In this document: positions 12,884 to 23,792 of the stretch, piece by piece | Position numbering within the stretch: the stretch's first letter is position 1 | How the letters are laid out: every line of letters starts with the position of its first letter | Source: Phaeotremella fagi | Taxonomy: Eukaryota; Basidiomycota; Tremellomycetes; Tremellales; Phaeotremellaceae | Assembly: GCA_001599715.1 (NCBI GenBank) | Contig: BCHU01000001.1 | Span: 310,001-374,000, forward strand | Reading direction: 5' to 3' | DNA length: 64,000 nucleotides | Made by a program: the position numbers and the translations under genes | Notes under the pieces: model-generated | Told to the model about the DNA's origin: nothing | The model's database searches: none | Seen by the model: only the letters and a program-made list of their open reading frames with translations

Positions 12884-14529
12884 TTACTGATAAGCAGCTC
12901 TATAAAACCAACTCGCCTGATATCTCAGAAACTTCTGAGCATCCTGAGCATGTCGACATTCAAGAGCCAACCCCAAAAGTTTACCTTGATCACTTCGAAT
13001 GATATGTGTATAAGTGGATCCATGACATTCTCCTTGAATCTCAACTAAACCAACTATTCCAATGAAGTTACATACGATCCTGAACCATGTTAGGGAACCG
13101 TCCACGAAGTTGGTGTCGCAGCTTTTGACATCGAGTGTTGGGATTTCTTTCACTCGGATTCCTTTCTCGTTTTTGGGCTATGAGTATGATTAGCTCAGAT
13201 ACTGTTTTCAATAAACAAGACTTGCCGGTGGGTTATCAGCGTTACTCCATTTATCATGGACACTCCATTTGTCATGAATTAAATATTCATGTCGCTCACA
13301 AGCCAACGAACGGTGTTTGCGCATAATCATCAGATTACAATCGGGATTTAGACCATCTGGTTGAGCTAGGTTAAAGTAAACATTAGATAACAAAGATCAT
13401 CGAAGTTTGGAAAAGATTACAGTATATCCACAATAGAGATAAACAAGGTAAACCATTGCTCACGAGTTAGTTCCCATTTGGTGAATCGATTGTTAACATG
13501 TTCCGCGACGTCGTTAAACCACCCAAACCAATCCAATGTATCTTTCCTATCATCAAAAATTAATGACCATGTGGTATCAGGTGAAAAAGGTGTATGATTC
13601 GGCCACATCATGAAATCGTTTTTACGTAGATTCAATGTCGTTTCGTCGATCTCGATAATGTTTTCAATAACATGACTAAGGGATGATGACATTTTATCAC
13701 GAGCGACGATGTGGATAGGTTTGAATTGATTTTTCGAGTTGAAGCGACCTTCGTAATTATCCCATTTCGGTGGACAGTTGAACACTATACGTTCACCAGT
13801 GAAAGGGTTGATTGAAGGTACCGCCAGAGTTCTTTTCTTCGGGTCATATCGAAGTTTCGTGATAGAAGAATGATAATGATGGATAACATCAATCCTAAAA
13901 GGGACGTTTAGATTATCGAAATCTTTGATCAGATTTCGTAACTGTTGATCAACGTCTAAACCTTGATTCGAGACTGTTATTCTTGTATCGTTGATGTGGC
14001 TTCTTTCTCTTGGAGCATACAATTGAAGTGGAGAACGAGGTGATCCTAAAAGAGTAGCTTTGGAGTCGGGGGATGAAGTCACTGAACCTGGAGGAGTAAG
14101 AAGTCCTGTCAGATTGGACGACTGTTGTTGACCCGATATTGAAGTGCTCGTAACAGCGTTGGGTAAATTGGTATCAGTGGTCGTAATTCGTTCTGTCGTA
14201 CTGTCTGTTGCCACCGCGTCCCCATCGTTAGGTGAATAAGGTGGTGGAAAGATTCTTCCAGCCGTACCAGAATGTATGTCGACATCCATCAATCGTAAAG
14301 CGTTCTTCATGTCGATGAAATTAGTCTGCAGTTCTGGATCGGTCATTTTGTCAAGTCCTGGAGAGAAGGTGGTCAAAGCAGGATTCTCTGGATTTCTGGA
14401 TCTAGCCAAAGGAAGCATCACTGACTTTTGAGGGATAAATGGACTCCAAATCTTTGAAGGAAACTTGCTTTTGTTTCTAGACTTGATGGTTGAGGCGGCT
14501 CGAATATATCTAATCGAATCAACAATCAT
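12884..14529 (-). CDS. Unrecognised tandem-family protein A (PPPY-containing)
   Basis: I do not recognise this family. Three exons (14529-13464, 13365-13217, 13177-12884) give 502 residues. If translation starts at the ATG at 14346, which lines up with the start of paralogue B, it is 441. The N-terminal half is Ser/Thr/Pro-rich and probably disordered; it holds FIDMKNALRL and FPPPYSP, a PPxY-type WW-domain ligand. A folded part follows (RIVFNCPP, YEGRF, TWSLIFDDRKDTLDWFGWF, FTKWELT). The last exon carries the family signature CRHAQDAQKFLRYQAS then FYRAA. The first intron splits a Pro codon (C|CT), as in B, C and D. The exon 2 donor (GTTTAT at 13216) is weak, so the exon 2/3 boundary is the least certain part. 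Exon 2 repeats HDKWSV nearly exactly. Confidence 0.7.
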
Positions 14530-14746
14530 TCAGATGAGAAAGAGAAGATACAGTGTCGACATTGTCTACTTCAGAAACACATGATCGTAAGGAATGAGCT
14601 GTGTTGAAGATACCTTTGGGATTAAACCTAAATTTCAGAAACCTTTGATTGGCTCCGAGCTGGATTGGACGTCCCTAGAGAAAGAAATGCACGTCCATGC
14701 ATCAACCGCATACTGTTACAAATCATATACATTGAACGCAACACCC

Positions 14747-16189
14747 CTACTTGAAAGCAGCTCTATAGAACAAACTAGCATGGTACCATAAGAACTTCTG
14801 AGCGTCAGCAGAATGACGAAACTCAACATTGATCACCATCAGCTGTCCCTTATCAACCCGAATAGAACATTTGTAAACATGATCAACGAAATAACCAATG
14901 ATCTCAACCAAACCATCCTGTCCGGCAATACGACAGACTATTTTGAAGGTCGACATCAAACCTTTACCGTCGGCTTTAGTTTCGCAACTTTTTACATTTA
15001 AAATTGGAATGGGTGTGAATTGAACCTTTGGTATTACTTGATTCTTTGATTCGACAAGATAATAGAGGTTTTCTGGTCAGTGAGGTTTTACAGTGAAGCT
15101 TCATACAGAGCTTACATTGGTATCGATGGCTTCTTCTGTCCAAATTACCAGTTTATCTCGATGACAGTGAATATCAAGAGCTTTTCCTTCGAACGGATCT
15201 TTTCTCTCCAACATTATGGTGCAAGCAGATTCCAAGCCGACAGGTTGAGCTACATATGGAAGGTTAGAAGTTAGCGAAGCTTCTTATGATTGAAGTAGCG
15301 ATCAGATTTTGCACTTACGAGTTGATTCCCATTTGCTGAAACGACTATTAACATGAGCTGCGAAGCGGGTAAACCAAGTAAACCATTCGACCGCAGTATC
15401 TTGATCATCAAACGTTAAAACAAATTTCATAGAGGCATTGATCGAGTACGAGTCCGAATACTCAGATCGAGATTGATATATTCTCCTCACTCTGACTTCT
15501 CTTCCGACGATTTTCACATGATGTTCCATTTTTCTTCTTGTCGGATCTGAATCCGTTTTATCGTATTTAACAGTAACCTCACACCAATCATCACCAACAC
15601 GACCTTCGTAGCCACTTGCTTTGGGCGGACAACTAAAGATAACCAGATCTTCACTGAACAAGCTTGAACCTTGTGTAACCAAACTCCTATTTTCCGGGTG
15701 GTATTGAAGGTTAACGAAGGATAGTTGCTTGATCGAATTCGTTTTCATTGGTAACGGACATTTCAGAGTATTGAAGTGTTCCAATAACCTTCTCAGTTGT
15801 AGGTCAACATGTAGATCGTCCGCTGTAGCAGCTATTTTGGAAGGTTTTTTTATGGTAGTTTCTTTGCCTTTGGTACCGATTGTCGCGGTGGCGGAATTGT
15901 GCGATGAATCGCTTGGGTTGGATTCTGACGAGGAAGCTCGATTCAGCTTAGTTTGTGATCCTGCTTTTACTGAAGATGGTCTGGAAGTCAAAGTTGTAGC
16001 TGGTGAAGGCAACTCCTCACTTGGTGGGGAGGGTGTTGGTGGAGGAGGCTGATGAGCTGTCTCGTACGGTGGTGGTAAGGTAGAGACTGTTGACTCTGAA
16101 TCTGAAGGATTTCGAACTTGAAGAGCGTTTTTCATATCGACAAATTTATTCAATGCAATTGGCATTCTGGGTTTCTGTAAAGATGACAC
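14747..16189 (-). CDS. Unrecognised tandem-family protein B (PPPY-containing)
   Basis: Paralogue of its neighbours; function unknown. Exons 16189-15319, 15249-15116 and 15025-14747 give 427 residues. Start MSSLQKPRMPIALNKFVDM, then KNALQ as in A, followed by LPPPYET (PPxY type) and a Pro/Ser/Thr-rich linker. The conserved block runs VDLQLRRLLEHFNTLKCPL, VIFSCPP, YEGRVGDDWCEV, FVLTFDDQDTAVEWFTWF and FSKWEST. Exon 2 begins with the split Pro codon and reads PQPVGLESACTIMLERKD. Exon 3 reads ILNVKSCETK and ends VEFRHSADAQKFLWYHASLF then YRAAFK. B and C are the most alike at the C-terminus. No signal peptide or membrane segment is evident. The gene ends 217 nt from the start of A on the same strand. 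Confidence 0.8.
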
Positions 16190-16664
16190 CAGGCTTGTAA
16201 GCGACCACTAAGCTTGTGTGCCACATTGATGATGAACTCACTTTAGACTTAGTACAGTAATATCGGAGGAAACTTCAAAAACAAATAATAGAGTGAAAGA
16301 GGTTGGGATTGAAGTGAAGTTGAGTTCGATGGCAATACTAAATGGACACCTTAAATATACTCAGGTGCTCGAGCCGTTCGGGGACTTTTGCATTATCGTA
16401 AATACGCATTATTGTGAAATGACCAAATCAATCTGCCAATGGAAATTTCACAAAAATGTACAGAGCTAAAGTACGATGCACCGTTATTCATAAACTCAAT
16501 ATTGAACATTACTATGGATGATCAAGGAAAAAGGAAGGCCGGTATTGTCATCTAAGATAACTGTTGAGGTGGAACCTTGATTTCTTTATCAACATGTATA
16601 AACGACTCCGATCTGCTTACAAGAACAGTACAATACATACAATCACAGACTGTGAGCGCAGAGT
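16190..16664. other. Spacer between paralogues B and C
   Basis: About 475 nt holding the upstream region of B and the 3' region of C. No open frame or repeat of note was seen. Confidence 0.5.
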
Positions 16665-17780
16665 CTACTTCAAAGCAGCCTTATAAAGTAAACTAGCATG
16701 ATACCATAAAAACATCTGAGCATCAGCCGACGAACGACATTCAACAACAACAGCATAAGCTTGTTCCACCTCCGCTCGAAAAGTACAATAATAAGTGTTC
16801 TTCTCAAGAAATCCCAGTATGACAATCTGTTCCTCTTCTTGGGGAATTTTACAGATGATTTGGAAAGAATTCATCTTCCCCATGAAGTTGGTGATTGTTT
16901 TACAGCTGTTCACGAATAACTTTGGGAGCGGAGTGAAGAGGTTTTTCGGTTTGATATCCATCTTGATGATTGATTTTGAGTTATGGTTTCAGCTGTGTTT
17001 GCATGCTGTATGTGATTAGGACCCAAGACTTACCTCGTCATCAAAAGTTTCAAACGCCAGAATCTCCATTCTATCTTCTTGACATTGTATTTTACGATTC
17101 TTTCTCTCTAACATCAATGTACAAATGGGGTTCAAATTGTCCGGTGGTGGAGCTACACAGTTGGTGTAAATCAATGACAACGACTCTACCCATCGAACGA
17201 AACAACACTCACGTATTGAATCCCATATACTAGAACCATCGTTAATATGGACAACAAGACGATTGAACCATTTCAACCATCCTACAGCAGTAGCATGATC
17301 TTCCAAAAACAAAACATATTCTATAGTAGCATAAGTCGAACTTGAACCTAAATCCAAAGGCTTGAATTCGATATTTCTAATTACCCGCATGATATTTGCA
17401 TGTGGTTCAATTTCAATCCTAAACTCCACTTTCATTTTAGAAATATCAGATTCCAGAGATACAGTACACCAATAGTCGCCGCTACGACCTTGATAAGAGT
17501 GTGCACCTGGCCAACAACTGAAGATGATCAAATGCTCAGTTAACATTGTTGGAGATACCGCGATCAATTTCCCTTCCTCTGGAAAATATCGTAGCATGAC
17601 ACGAGAGATTTGTTGGACTGATTTAGTAGTTAATTCGAATGGACATTTCAAGTTGTTGGAATGTTTCAGTAATCGATTCAATTCGTCCATAGGTGGATTT
17701 TCTTCTGGGGACTCAACGTTCGGTAATTTGGAAGTTGACATGTCGAAGTTTTTTTCTTTCCAGTTTTGTGAATGCGCCAC
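16665..17780 (-). CDS. Unrecognised tandem-family protein C
   Basis: Third paralogue; function unknown. Exons 17780-17213, 17152-17034 and 16961-16665 give 327 residues. It lacks the long Pro-rich N-terminus and PPxY of A and B, starting almost directly with the conserved block: MDELNRLLKHSNNLKCPFEL, IIFSCWPGAHSYQGRSGDYW, VLFLEDHATAVGWLKWFNRL. Exon 2 reads PPPDNLNPICTLMLERKNRK. Exon 3 begins MDIKPKNLFTPLPKLFVNSC and ends CRSSADAQMFLWYHASLLYK then AALK. The first intron (17212-17153) is 60 nt, a multiple of three, and has no in-frame stop, so the unspliced message would also be readable. An ATG at 17738 is an alternative start. Confidence 0.78.
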
Positions 17781-18126
17781 ACGGTGATGATTGTTTGTCT
17801 AGTATGGGATCATGGAATGTGAGAAGAACTATACTAGATTTGGGGTTGTAAAGAGGATAATCCTAATAGCTAATATTTCATTTTCGGGTCAATTCGTTCT
17901 ATAACATTGGAGATGTTCAAAGCTTTCAGGGATTGTTGGAATGTCGTAAATACGCTTTACATTATTGTGGGAGTTTAGGATTGATTCGCCACTTGAATTT
18001 TGATTGAATTGTAAAAGTATAGTTTTTGCACTTAATGATATGATGCAGGAAGTGTACCAGTGTATCGTGGAATGATACGTCAAACTGAAGACGGAGAGAC
18101 GGTCATTAAAAGCAATACATCCGATC
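17781..18126. other. Spacer between paralogues C and D
   Basis: About 346 nt, A/T-rich. It holds the upstream region of C and the 3' region of D. No other feature was recognised. Confidence 0.5.
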
Positions 18127-19175
18127 CTATGAGATTACATTCCGTAGAGAAGCACGATAAATCAACCCAGTATGATACCTCAATAACAACCCAGCCTCGA
18201 CCTCAGAACCACAATCAAAATATTGAGCAGCACCCCAACCTCTGTCAGGGTGTATCCAATCGATCTTCAAAGATTCATCCACTGTTTTAAGAGAAATTCG
18301 CATAATCTCTTCATCTATTTTCACAGTCATCGTAATTGCCATGGGTACATCGTCGTGTAAAGAAGTTTTCGAAGAAATGATGGAAAGGGGTGGATAGGTT
18401 ATTGGAGGTGACCATATTCGTTTGTGGTCGTACGTGTCTACTGTTGTTAAAGAAGGTGTCTAAATGAAAAGGGGTTAGTACAACTTCGGGGATGGTTTTG
18501 ACTAAACGTACGATTGTCTTCACTGATTGCCGATACGTTTTCTCGTCGTCATGACTCAAAAACCAACAACTTTCATCACATTGTACCAATCTATCAGATC
18601 TGATCGTTTGATATCGCATAACACAAGAATCCTCAGGGTAATCAGCTAAAAGGAAACCCGGTCAGCCAAGTTTAACCTGTCACGGATGAAGACTGAAAGA
18701 CAAGCTTACGGATATCAATTGACCCGTTATAATTCTCCGCAATACATTTCGAAATTTCCAATATCCATTGAAACCATTTGACAGAATCTTTTCCACCCCC
18801 TAAAACGTGTACGACCGTGTTCACACTAAAAGTTCGAACTGTATGTTCTAAAACCAAACTATCACTTTTCAAGATAAACCGTAAATCGTTAATCCAACTT
18901 TCAGTTGTGTACTGATAAAGCGTAAACTCTCTGTCTTGAGTGGTCTCATCGATCTTAATAATATATTTCAATCCAGATTCTAAATCGAATATCGTGTTAC
19001 TGTTGCCACCCTTCGATAACGAGACTGCTACCATCGTTCTCAACTTTTTCAACCATTTTATTCGGACTATGCTAGAGGTTGTATATTTGACTTTCAATTT
19101 CAGAGGTTTAGGTATGGATTCGATGTTTTTGATTAGATCTTCTGAGTTATCTGAGACAGTTAGATTGACGTTCAT
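18127..19175 (-). CDS. Unrecognised tandem-family protein D (most divergent copy)
   Basis: Fourth and most diverged paralogue. Exons 19175-18710, 18645-18512 and 18459-18127 give 310 residues. Sequence similarity is weak outside a few anchors (SIVRIKW, DSVKWFQWI and the end LLLRYHTGLIYRAS). The gene structure is conserved: intron 1 again splits a Pro codon (C|CT) after the first block, and intron 2 is again phase 0. Exon 2 reads PDYPEDSCVMRYQTIRSDR. The Asp-Ala-Gln of the C-terminal signature is lost. The family assignment rests on synteny, exon structure and the end motif; function unknown. It faces the MFS gene head to head across about 0.7 kb. Confidence 0.72.
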
Positions 19176-19882
19176 GGTGAGTGGTTCAAGTGTTTGACAG
19201 TAGAGATTGATACTCTCTTAAGCTCTCATCGCTCCTTTTTTTGATGTACCGACCTGTTGTACGGCATAATGTGGGGCACAATAATCTGGTCTTGTATGTC
19301 GGATCCGTACATTTGAGTTGAATTGAGCTTGCTCAGTCGATCTGTCCATGGCAGAAGAGTTTGGTCATCGTCATCGGATCATAGAAAACAGCTGCAGTAA
19401 CAATGCCAACAACAAGATATGATCATCCTACTGAATATATATAGACACTGTAAGGTGATCACTCGTACATGTACATAAACGGTTGATTACGTAACACAAA
19501 CTTCCGGCCGTTCAAATCCGCGTCCTTTGCTCCTCTTTCCCATCACCACCAAAAAGCTTCCATTTTGAAGACGCGGTCCTTAGCGGAGGTAATCTTACAT
19601 CTAGATCTAAAGCAAAGTCATAACCAGTATGAATACTAGAATATGACGCATCTCAAGCCAAGAAATGTTATCATCCAGGAACACAAAGGTAAAGATAGAT
19701 TTACTTCCATGCTGGAATCCGTCTTGAAGCGTGGCTGAGGAAAGGTGTTCTCTTTCGAAAGATTCATTGGGAGATGTATATATATGAGGGCTGCAGCAGC
19801 AGCTTTGAGATTGTTCTCAATCACTCAGATAACTATTAGCATCACTCACAACAAACCACATTAACTTAAATCCACACTTACA
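19176..19882. other. Divergent promoter region between paralogue D and the MFS gene
   Basis: About 0.7 kb between oppositely oriented start codons. It holds two TATATA runs (about 19435-19443 and 19777-19785) and no supported gene. A tRNA B-box-like string near 19510 was examined and rejected. Confidence 0.55.
19777..19785 (+). promoter_or_regulatory. Probable TATA box of the MFS gene
   Basis: TATATATAT lies about 98-106 nt upstream of the MFS start codon and is followed by a purine/pyrimidine-mixed leader, a plausible TATA position. Confidence 0.5.
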
Positions 19883-21876
19883 ATGATCGAACCAGTTGAA
19901 GGCGAATTCGCTCAACCACCCATCTTCACCGATCGACAAGAAGCGATCCTAGCCGATGAAGATGTTGAACTAGATCGAGCCATCTCAAACGCTACTCCAG
20001 GTCAAGTCTCATCAACTCAAACTCTACATGAATCAAATACTCCATCTGAAATCGAGAAAAACGGTAGGATAATCGTTGAATTCGACGATTCTCTTAATGA
20101 AGATCCTAAGAAATGGTCAAAGGGGAAGAAATGGTATGTATGCATTCACTTTTATCTTCTTGATGATTTCATGTACTGAGAATGCTCTTTCTTTAGGTTT
20201 ACAACCCTCGCTACTTCGATGTTATGTTTGACAGTGGCATTAGGATCTGCCATGCCAACAGGCGATCTACCAGGTCAAGCGGTAACATTACACACATCAG
20301 ATGAACTAGTCTATCTCTCCATCACATTATTCGTCGCTGGTTTCGGTGTCGGTCCTTTACTCTTCGCTCCTCGTAAATAGAATTCCATCTACCACTAAAA
20401 TGCCCCAACTGACACATTCAATTTTTACAGTTAGTGAAGTCGTCGGCAGGAAACCTGTTTATTGCATTTCATTGTTTTTCTATTTCATCTTCACCTTGCC
20501 TAGTGCTTTGGCACAAAATATCGGAACCATGTTAGCTGGTAGACTTGTAAGTTTACTTTCCCGTCCTTGAATGAGATGTACAGTAAAACTGAAAGAAAAA
20601 CTTTAGATTGCCGGTATAGCATCTTCAGCACCGATGACCAACGTTGGTGGCACTATCGCCGATATCTGGTCAGTCGAGGAAAGAGGTATCCCAATGGCGA
20701 TTTTCAGTGCTACCATCTTGTAAGTAAACCTCTTCATTCAAGATTCTCAAGTTTCCAAACACTGACGAAAACGAAATAGTATGGGCCCATGTCTAGGACC
20801 ACTTTTCGGTGGATGGATCTCCCTAAAAACAGGTCAATGGCGTTGGATCTATTGGACACTCTTCATCCTCGTCGGCGTCGTCTTCCTCTTCACCCTAATA
20901 ATGCCCGAAACCCTCTCCACTGTTCTTCTCCGCAAAAAAGCCAGGAAATTAAACAAAGAACACATGGTAGACACCTACATCTCACCTCACGATTTACATC
21001 ATGTCCCTTTGTCATCGACGATCAAGACAGCTTTGATTAGACCGTTCATCTTGATGTTCCTCGAACCGGTTGTTTTGTTCATGAGCTTTTATTTGAGTTT
21101 CGTTTATTCTTTGCTTTATGCTACCTTTTTCGCTTTCCCTATTGCTTTCGAAGAGATTAGAGGTTGGAATTCTGGTATGACTGGTGTCAGTTTCGTTTCG
21201 ATCATGGTAAGTAGATTCTATATCTTCTTTTTCGTTAACATTGTGACTTGAGCTGACAACAATGAACAGTTGGGAATAGCTTTAGGAATGGTTTTAATGC
21301 CCTTTCAAGAGAAATTATACAAGAAAAAGGCAATCCAAACATCTACTGGAATGCATACACCACCCGAAGCAAGACTTTATCCAATGTTACTCGGTTCCCT
21401 CATCCTACCGATTTCATTGTTCATCCTCGCCTTCACTAGTTATCCAGGTATCATCTGGGTTGGTCCATGTGCCGCAGGTGTATTATTCGGTTTAGCAATG
21501 GTTATCATTTACATCTCTGCTAATTCTGTACGTATACCCCAAATCACTACATCTTTGGAATTTTCATACTGATAAATCTTTAGTATATCGTCGATTCATA
21601 TTCGAATTTCGCAGCTTCAGCAATAGCAGCTAAAACACTCATGAGATCGTTGATAGGTGCCAGTGTCCCACTCTGGATAACTCAATTATTCGTATGTCCC
21701 CCCTTTACCACCTAAAATGGATCAAAAAACTGACAAGTTGATAGCATAACCTCGGCTTCCAATATGCAGGTCTGTTCTTGGCTCTGATCTCTTGTTTGAT
21801 CTTACCTATCCCTTGGTTCTTCTTTATCAAAGGTGGGAAAGTTAGAGAGAAGTCTAAGAGAGCTGTTAGAGTTTGA
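19883..21876 (+). CDS. MFS transporter, DHA1-type (drug/polyamine family)
   Basis: Eight exons (19883-20133, 20197-20372, 20431-20546, 20607-20719, 20780-21206, 21270-21527, 21584-21691, 21745-21876) give 526 residues, as expected for a 12-segment major facilitator. A polar N-terminus of about 85 residues ends [11 protein letters not shown], typical of fungal DHA1 proteins. Then come [14 protein letters not shown] helices (here [19 protein letters not shown]), the loop motif [10 protein letters not shown], and [13 protein letters not shown] followed by WRWIYWT. These patterns match the Tpo/Flu1/Caf5 drug:H+ antiporter group in the plasma membrane. The substrate cannot be told from sequence. 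The C-terminus is short and basic ([12 protein letters not shown]). Confidence 0.9.
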
Positions 21877-22169
21877 TTACTTGATTGCTTTGATTTAGAT
21901 GTCGTGGTAGAGTAGTAGTATAGATATAATACGTAGATGAGTTTTATGATTTTATAATTAGATTTCTTTCCAAGTTTATGCAGACTTTTTGATATGCTTC
22001 ATTTGTCCCGTTATTGCCATATGCGATGGGGAATCGTGATTGAAGAACCGTCTCCGTTGCCTATTAATCACACCATAGATGGTATAAATGTCAATACATA
22101 AGATATCTCAAAAATGTCGTCAAACGTCTCCTAAATCAAAAAAGTCCATCACTTTCAACACTCTTATTA

Positions 22170-23138
22170 TCAAAACCATCTCTTAGCCTTAACGTTCGAC
22201 TTGAGATTCCTCTTTCTGGTACCACTACCGGCATTACCAGCTGCTAAAGCTGTTGTAGCAGTTGCGTCAGGATCGATACCGTCGAGTGTAACCGCCCATT
22301 GTTGAGTTGGGTTGGGGAGTTCGGTGATGGTAGCTGTCACTGTTGCTGTTGGTAGTGCTATTTTCGATTTATTAGTTTTTTTTTTGTAGTGGAGAGGAGG
22401 AGGGGAATTTACCTGGAGCAGTGTAGTTTGATGGTTGAGTTGCTAGGATCGAGAATTGTGGGGACTGACGGGGGTTAGTTGGTGATCTATTGTTAATAGT
22501 GGCAAAATGGTACTTACCTTGGCGTAGACTTGGCCGTGGAGGGTGTTCATGAAGATCAATGAGAAACCGTCACTAAAAGATGTTAGTTGGGTTCAAAGGT
22601 TGACATAAATCCAGATGGAAAGTATGTAAGGATCTCGATTATCTGGGATTGAATGTAAAACAATCATATCCGCATCACCGAAAAGATCCCCACAACATAT
22701 TCAAATCCAATCCACCACCCAATCCACACCCAATCAAAACTAAAAACACCTACCCAGTCGGGAAATTCCCATCTAGATCAACTTCAATCTCCCCGCCATA
22801 ATTCTTCTTACCAGTCTTGAGTCGTTCCATGGGAACACGAAGTGCGACAGGGATGAATCCAACCATGATACTCCTGTTTGAATTGTGCAACTGAACGTCG
22901 AACGAGATGATACCAGTTCCACCACCTGTTTGCCAGGCCAAGATGTTTTTATTCCCGATTACCCATGGTTGGGTTTCGGTTGGGGAGGAGACGGGCCAGT
23001 AGATAGTTGCTACTTGGGCTGTTGGGGTTTTTGAATCAACACTTATGAAGTTTACTTTTTGGGTTGGGGGGGTTACTTACCTGATACTATGGGGGTTAGG
23101 AGAGCGGTTATTGCTAAGAGGAGATTACTGAATAACAT
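22170..23138 (-). CDS. Secreted Kre9/Knh1-type cell-wall protein (no evident GPI tail)
   Basis: Five exons (23138-23081, 23018-22754, 22572-22518, 22464-22413, 22357-22170) give 205 residues. It begins with a signal peptide (MLFSNLLLAITALLTPIVS), then a single domain of the Ser-Thr-rich/Kre9-Knh1 N-terminal type: YWPVSSPTETQPWVIGNKN followed by ILAWQTGGGTGIISFDVQL. The C-terminus is basic (RKRNLKSNVKAKRWF) and not a GPI signal. The family binds or helps assemble beta-1,6-glucan or sits in the wall; the exact role is inferred. It is divergent from a second protein of the same type (23793-24550). Confidence 0.7.
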
Positions 23139-23792
23139 GATTATTGATAGTTAATGAAGAGATAGGAATGGAAGATTGGAGATATGATATGATTTGATTC
23201 ACGCGCAAAGGAGACACAGGACAGGAGAGCAACGCACAACACACAAAAGTGGCACTGTATTTTAGCTGTGCAATTTTCTATTTTCACTAAAATTCATTAA
23301 AACTTCATTAGAATTCAGGTTCTAATGTTAGCGTAGGATTTCTTAAATTTTACTCTCAACGCGTGTTGACCTGCTGTGTTTACTTTTTTTATATTGATTT
23401 CTTTGATTTTTGCGTTTTCTACTGTATCCGCTGGTTACGAGTACTCACAGTGGGAGAATCATTGTAGATATGTATGCATTGTTAGATAAACGTTTGAACT
23501 GTTCATTTGCCTTGCTGTGTGCTGCGCTGTGACTATACATACTAATTGCGCTATGTAGTTTAACTAATGCTATGTGAGAAAAGGGGTTGTTGATTGGATT
23601 GATTGAAACTTTGACGAGGCAGTGCAAGTGCAGTAAGCAAGTAACGGTCAATGCGGATATACTTGGACTACATATAAAACCCATTTCCATTCCTCTTTCC
23701 TTTCTTCCCCAATTTTCTTCATCCATTCAACTAAACGTATATTCACTCTTTACACCTTAACTAGTATCTGATTTTATCTACAACAAGCAAAG
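23139..23792. other. Divergent promoter of the two Kre9-type genes
   Basis: About 650 nt between two oppositely facing genes of one family, rich in A/T. It contains a TATA-like element for the plus-strand gene (23671-23678). No gene was recognised. Confidence 0.55.
23671..23678 (+). promoter_or_regulatory. Probable TATA box
   Basis: CATATAAA lies 115-122 nt upstream of the start codon of the plus-strand Kre9-type gene. Confidence 0.45.

Noticed and set aside
19490..19540. tRNA-like B box (GTTCAAATCC) near 19509
   Set aside because: No matching A box, acceptor stem or cloverleaf could be drawn around it.
8560..19580. The 11-mer GACGCGGTCCT occurs at 8560-8570 and 19570-19580
   Set aside because: In 64 kb many 11-mers repeat by chance, and the flanks differ.
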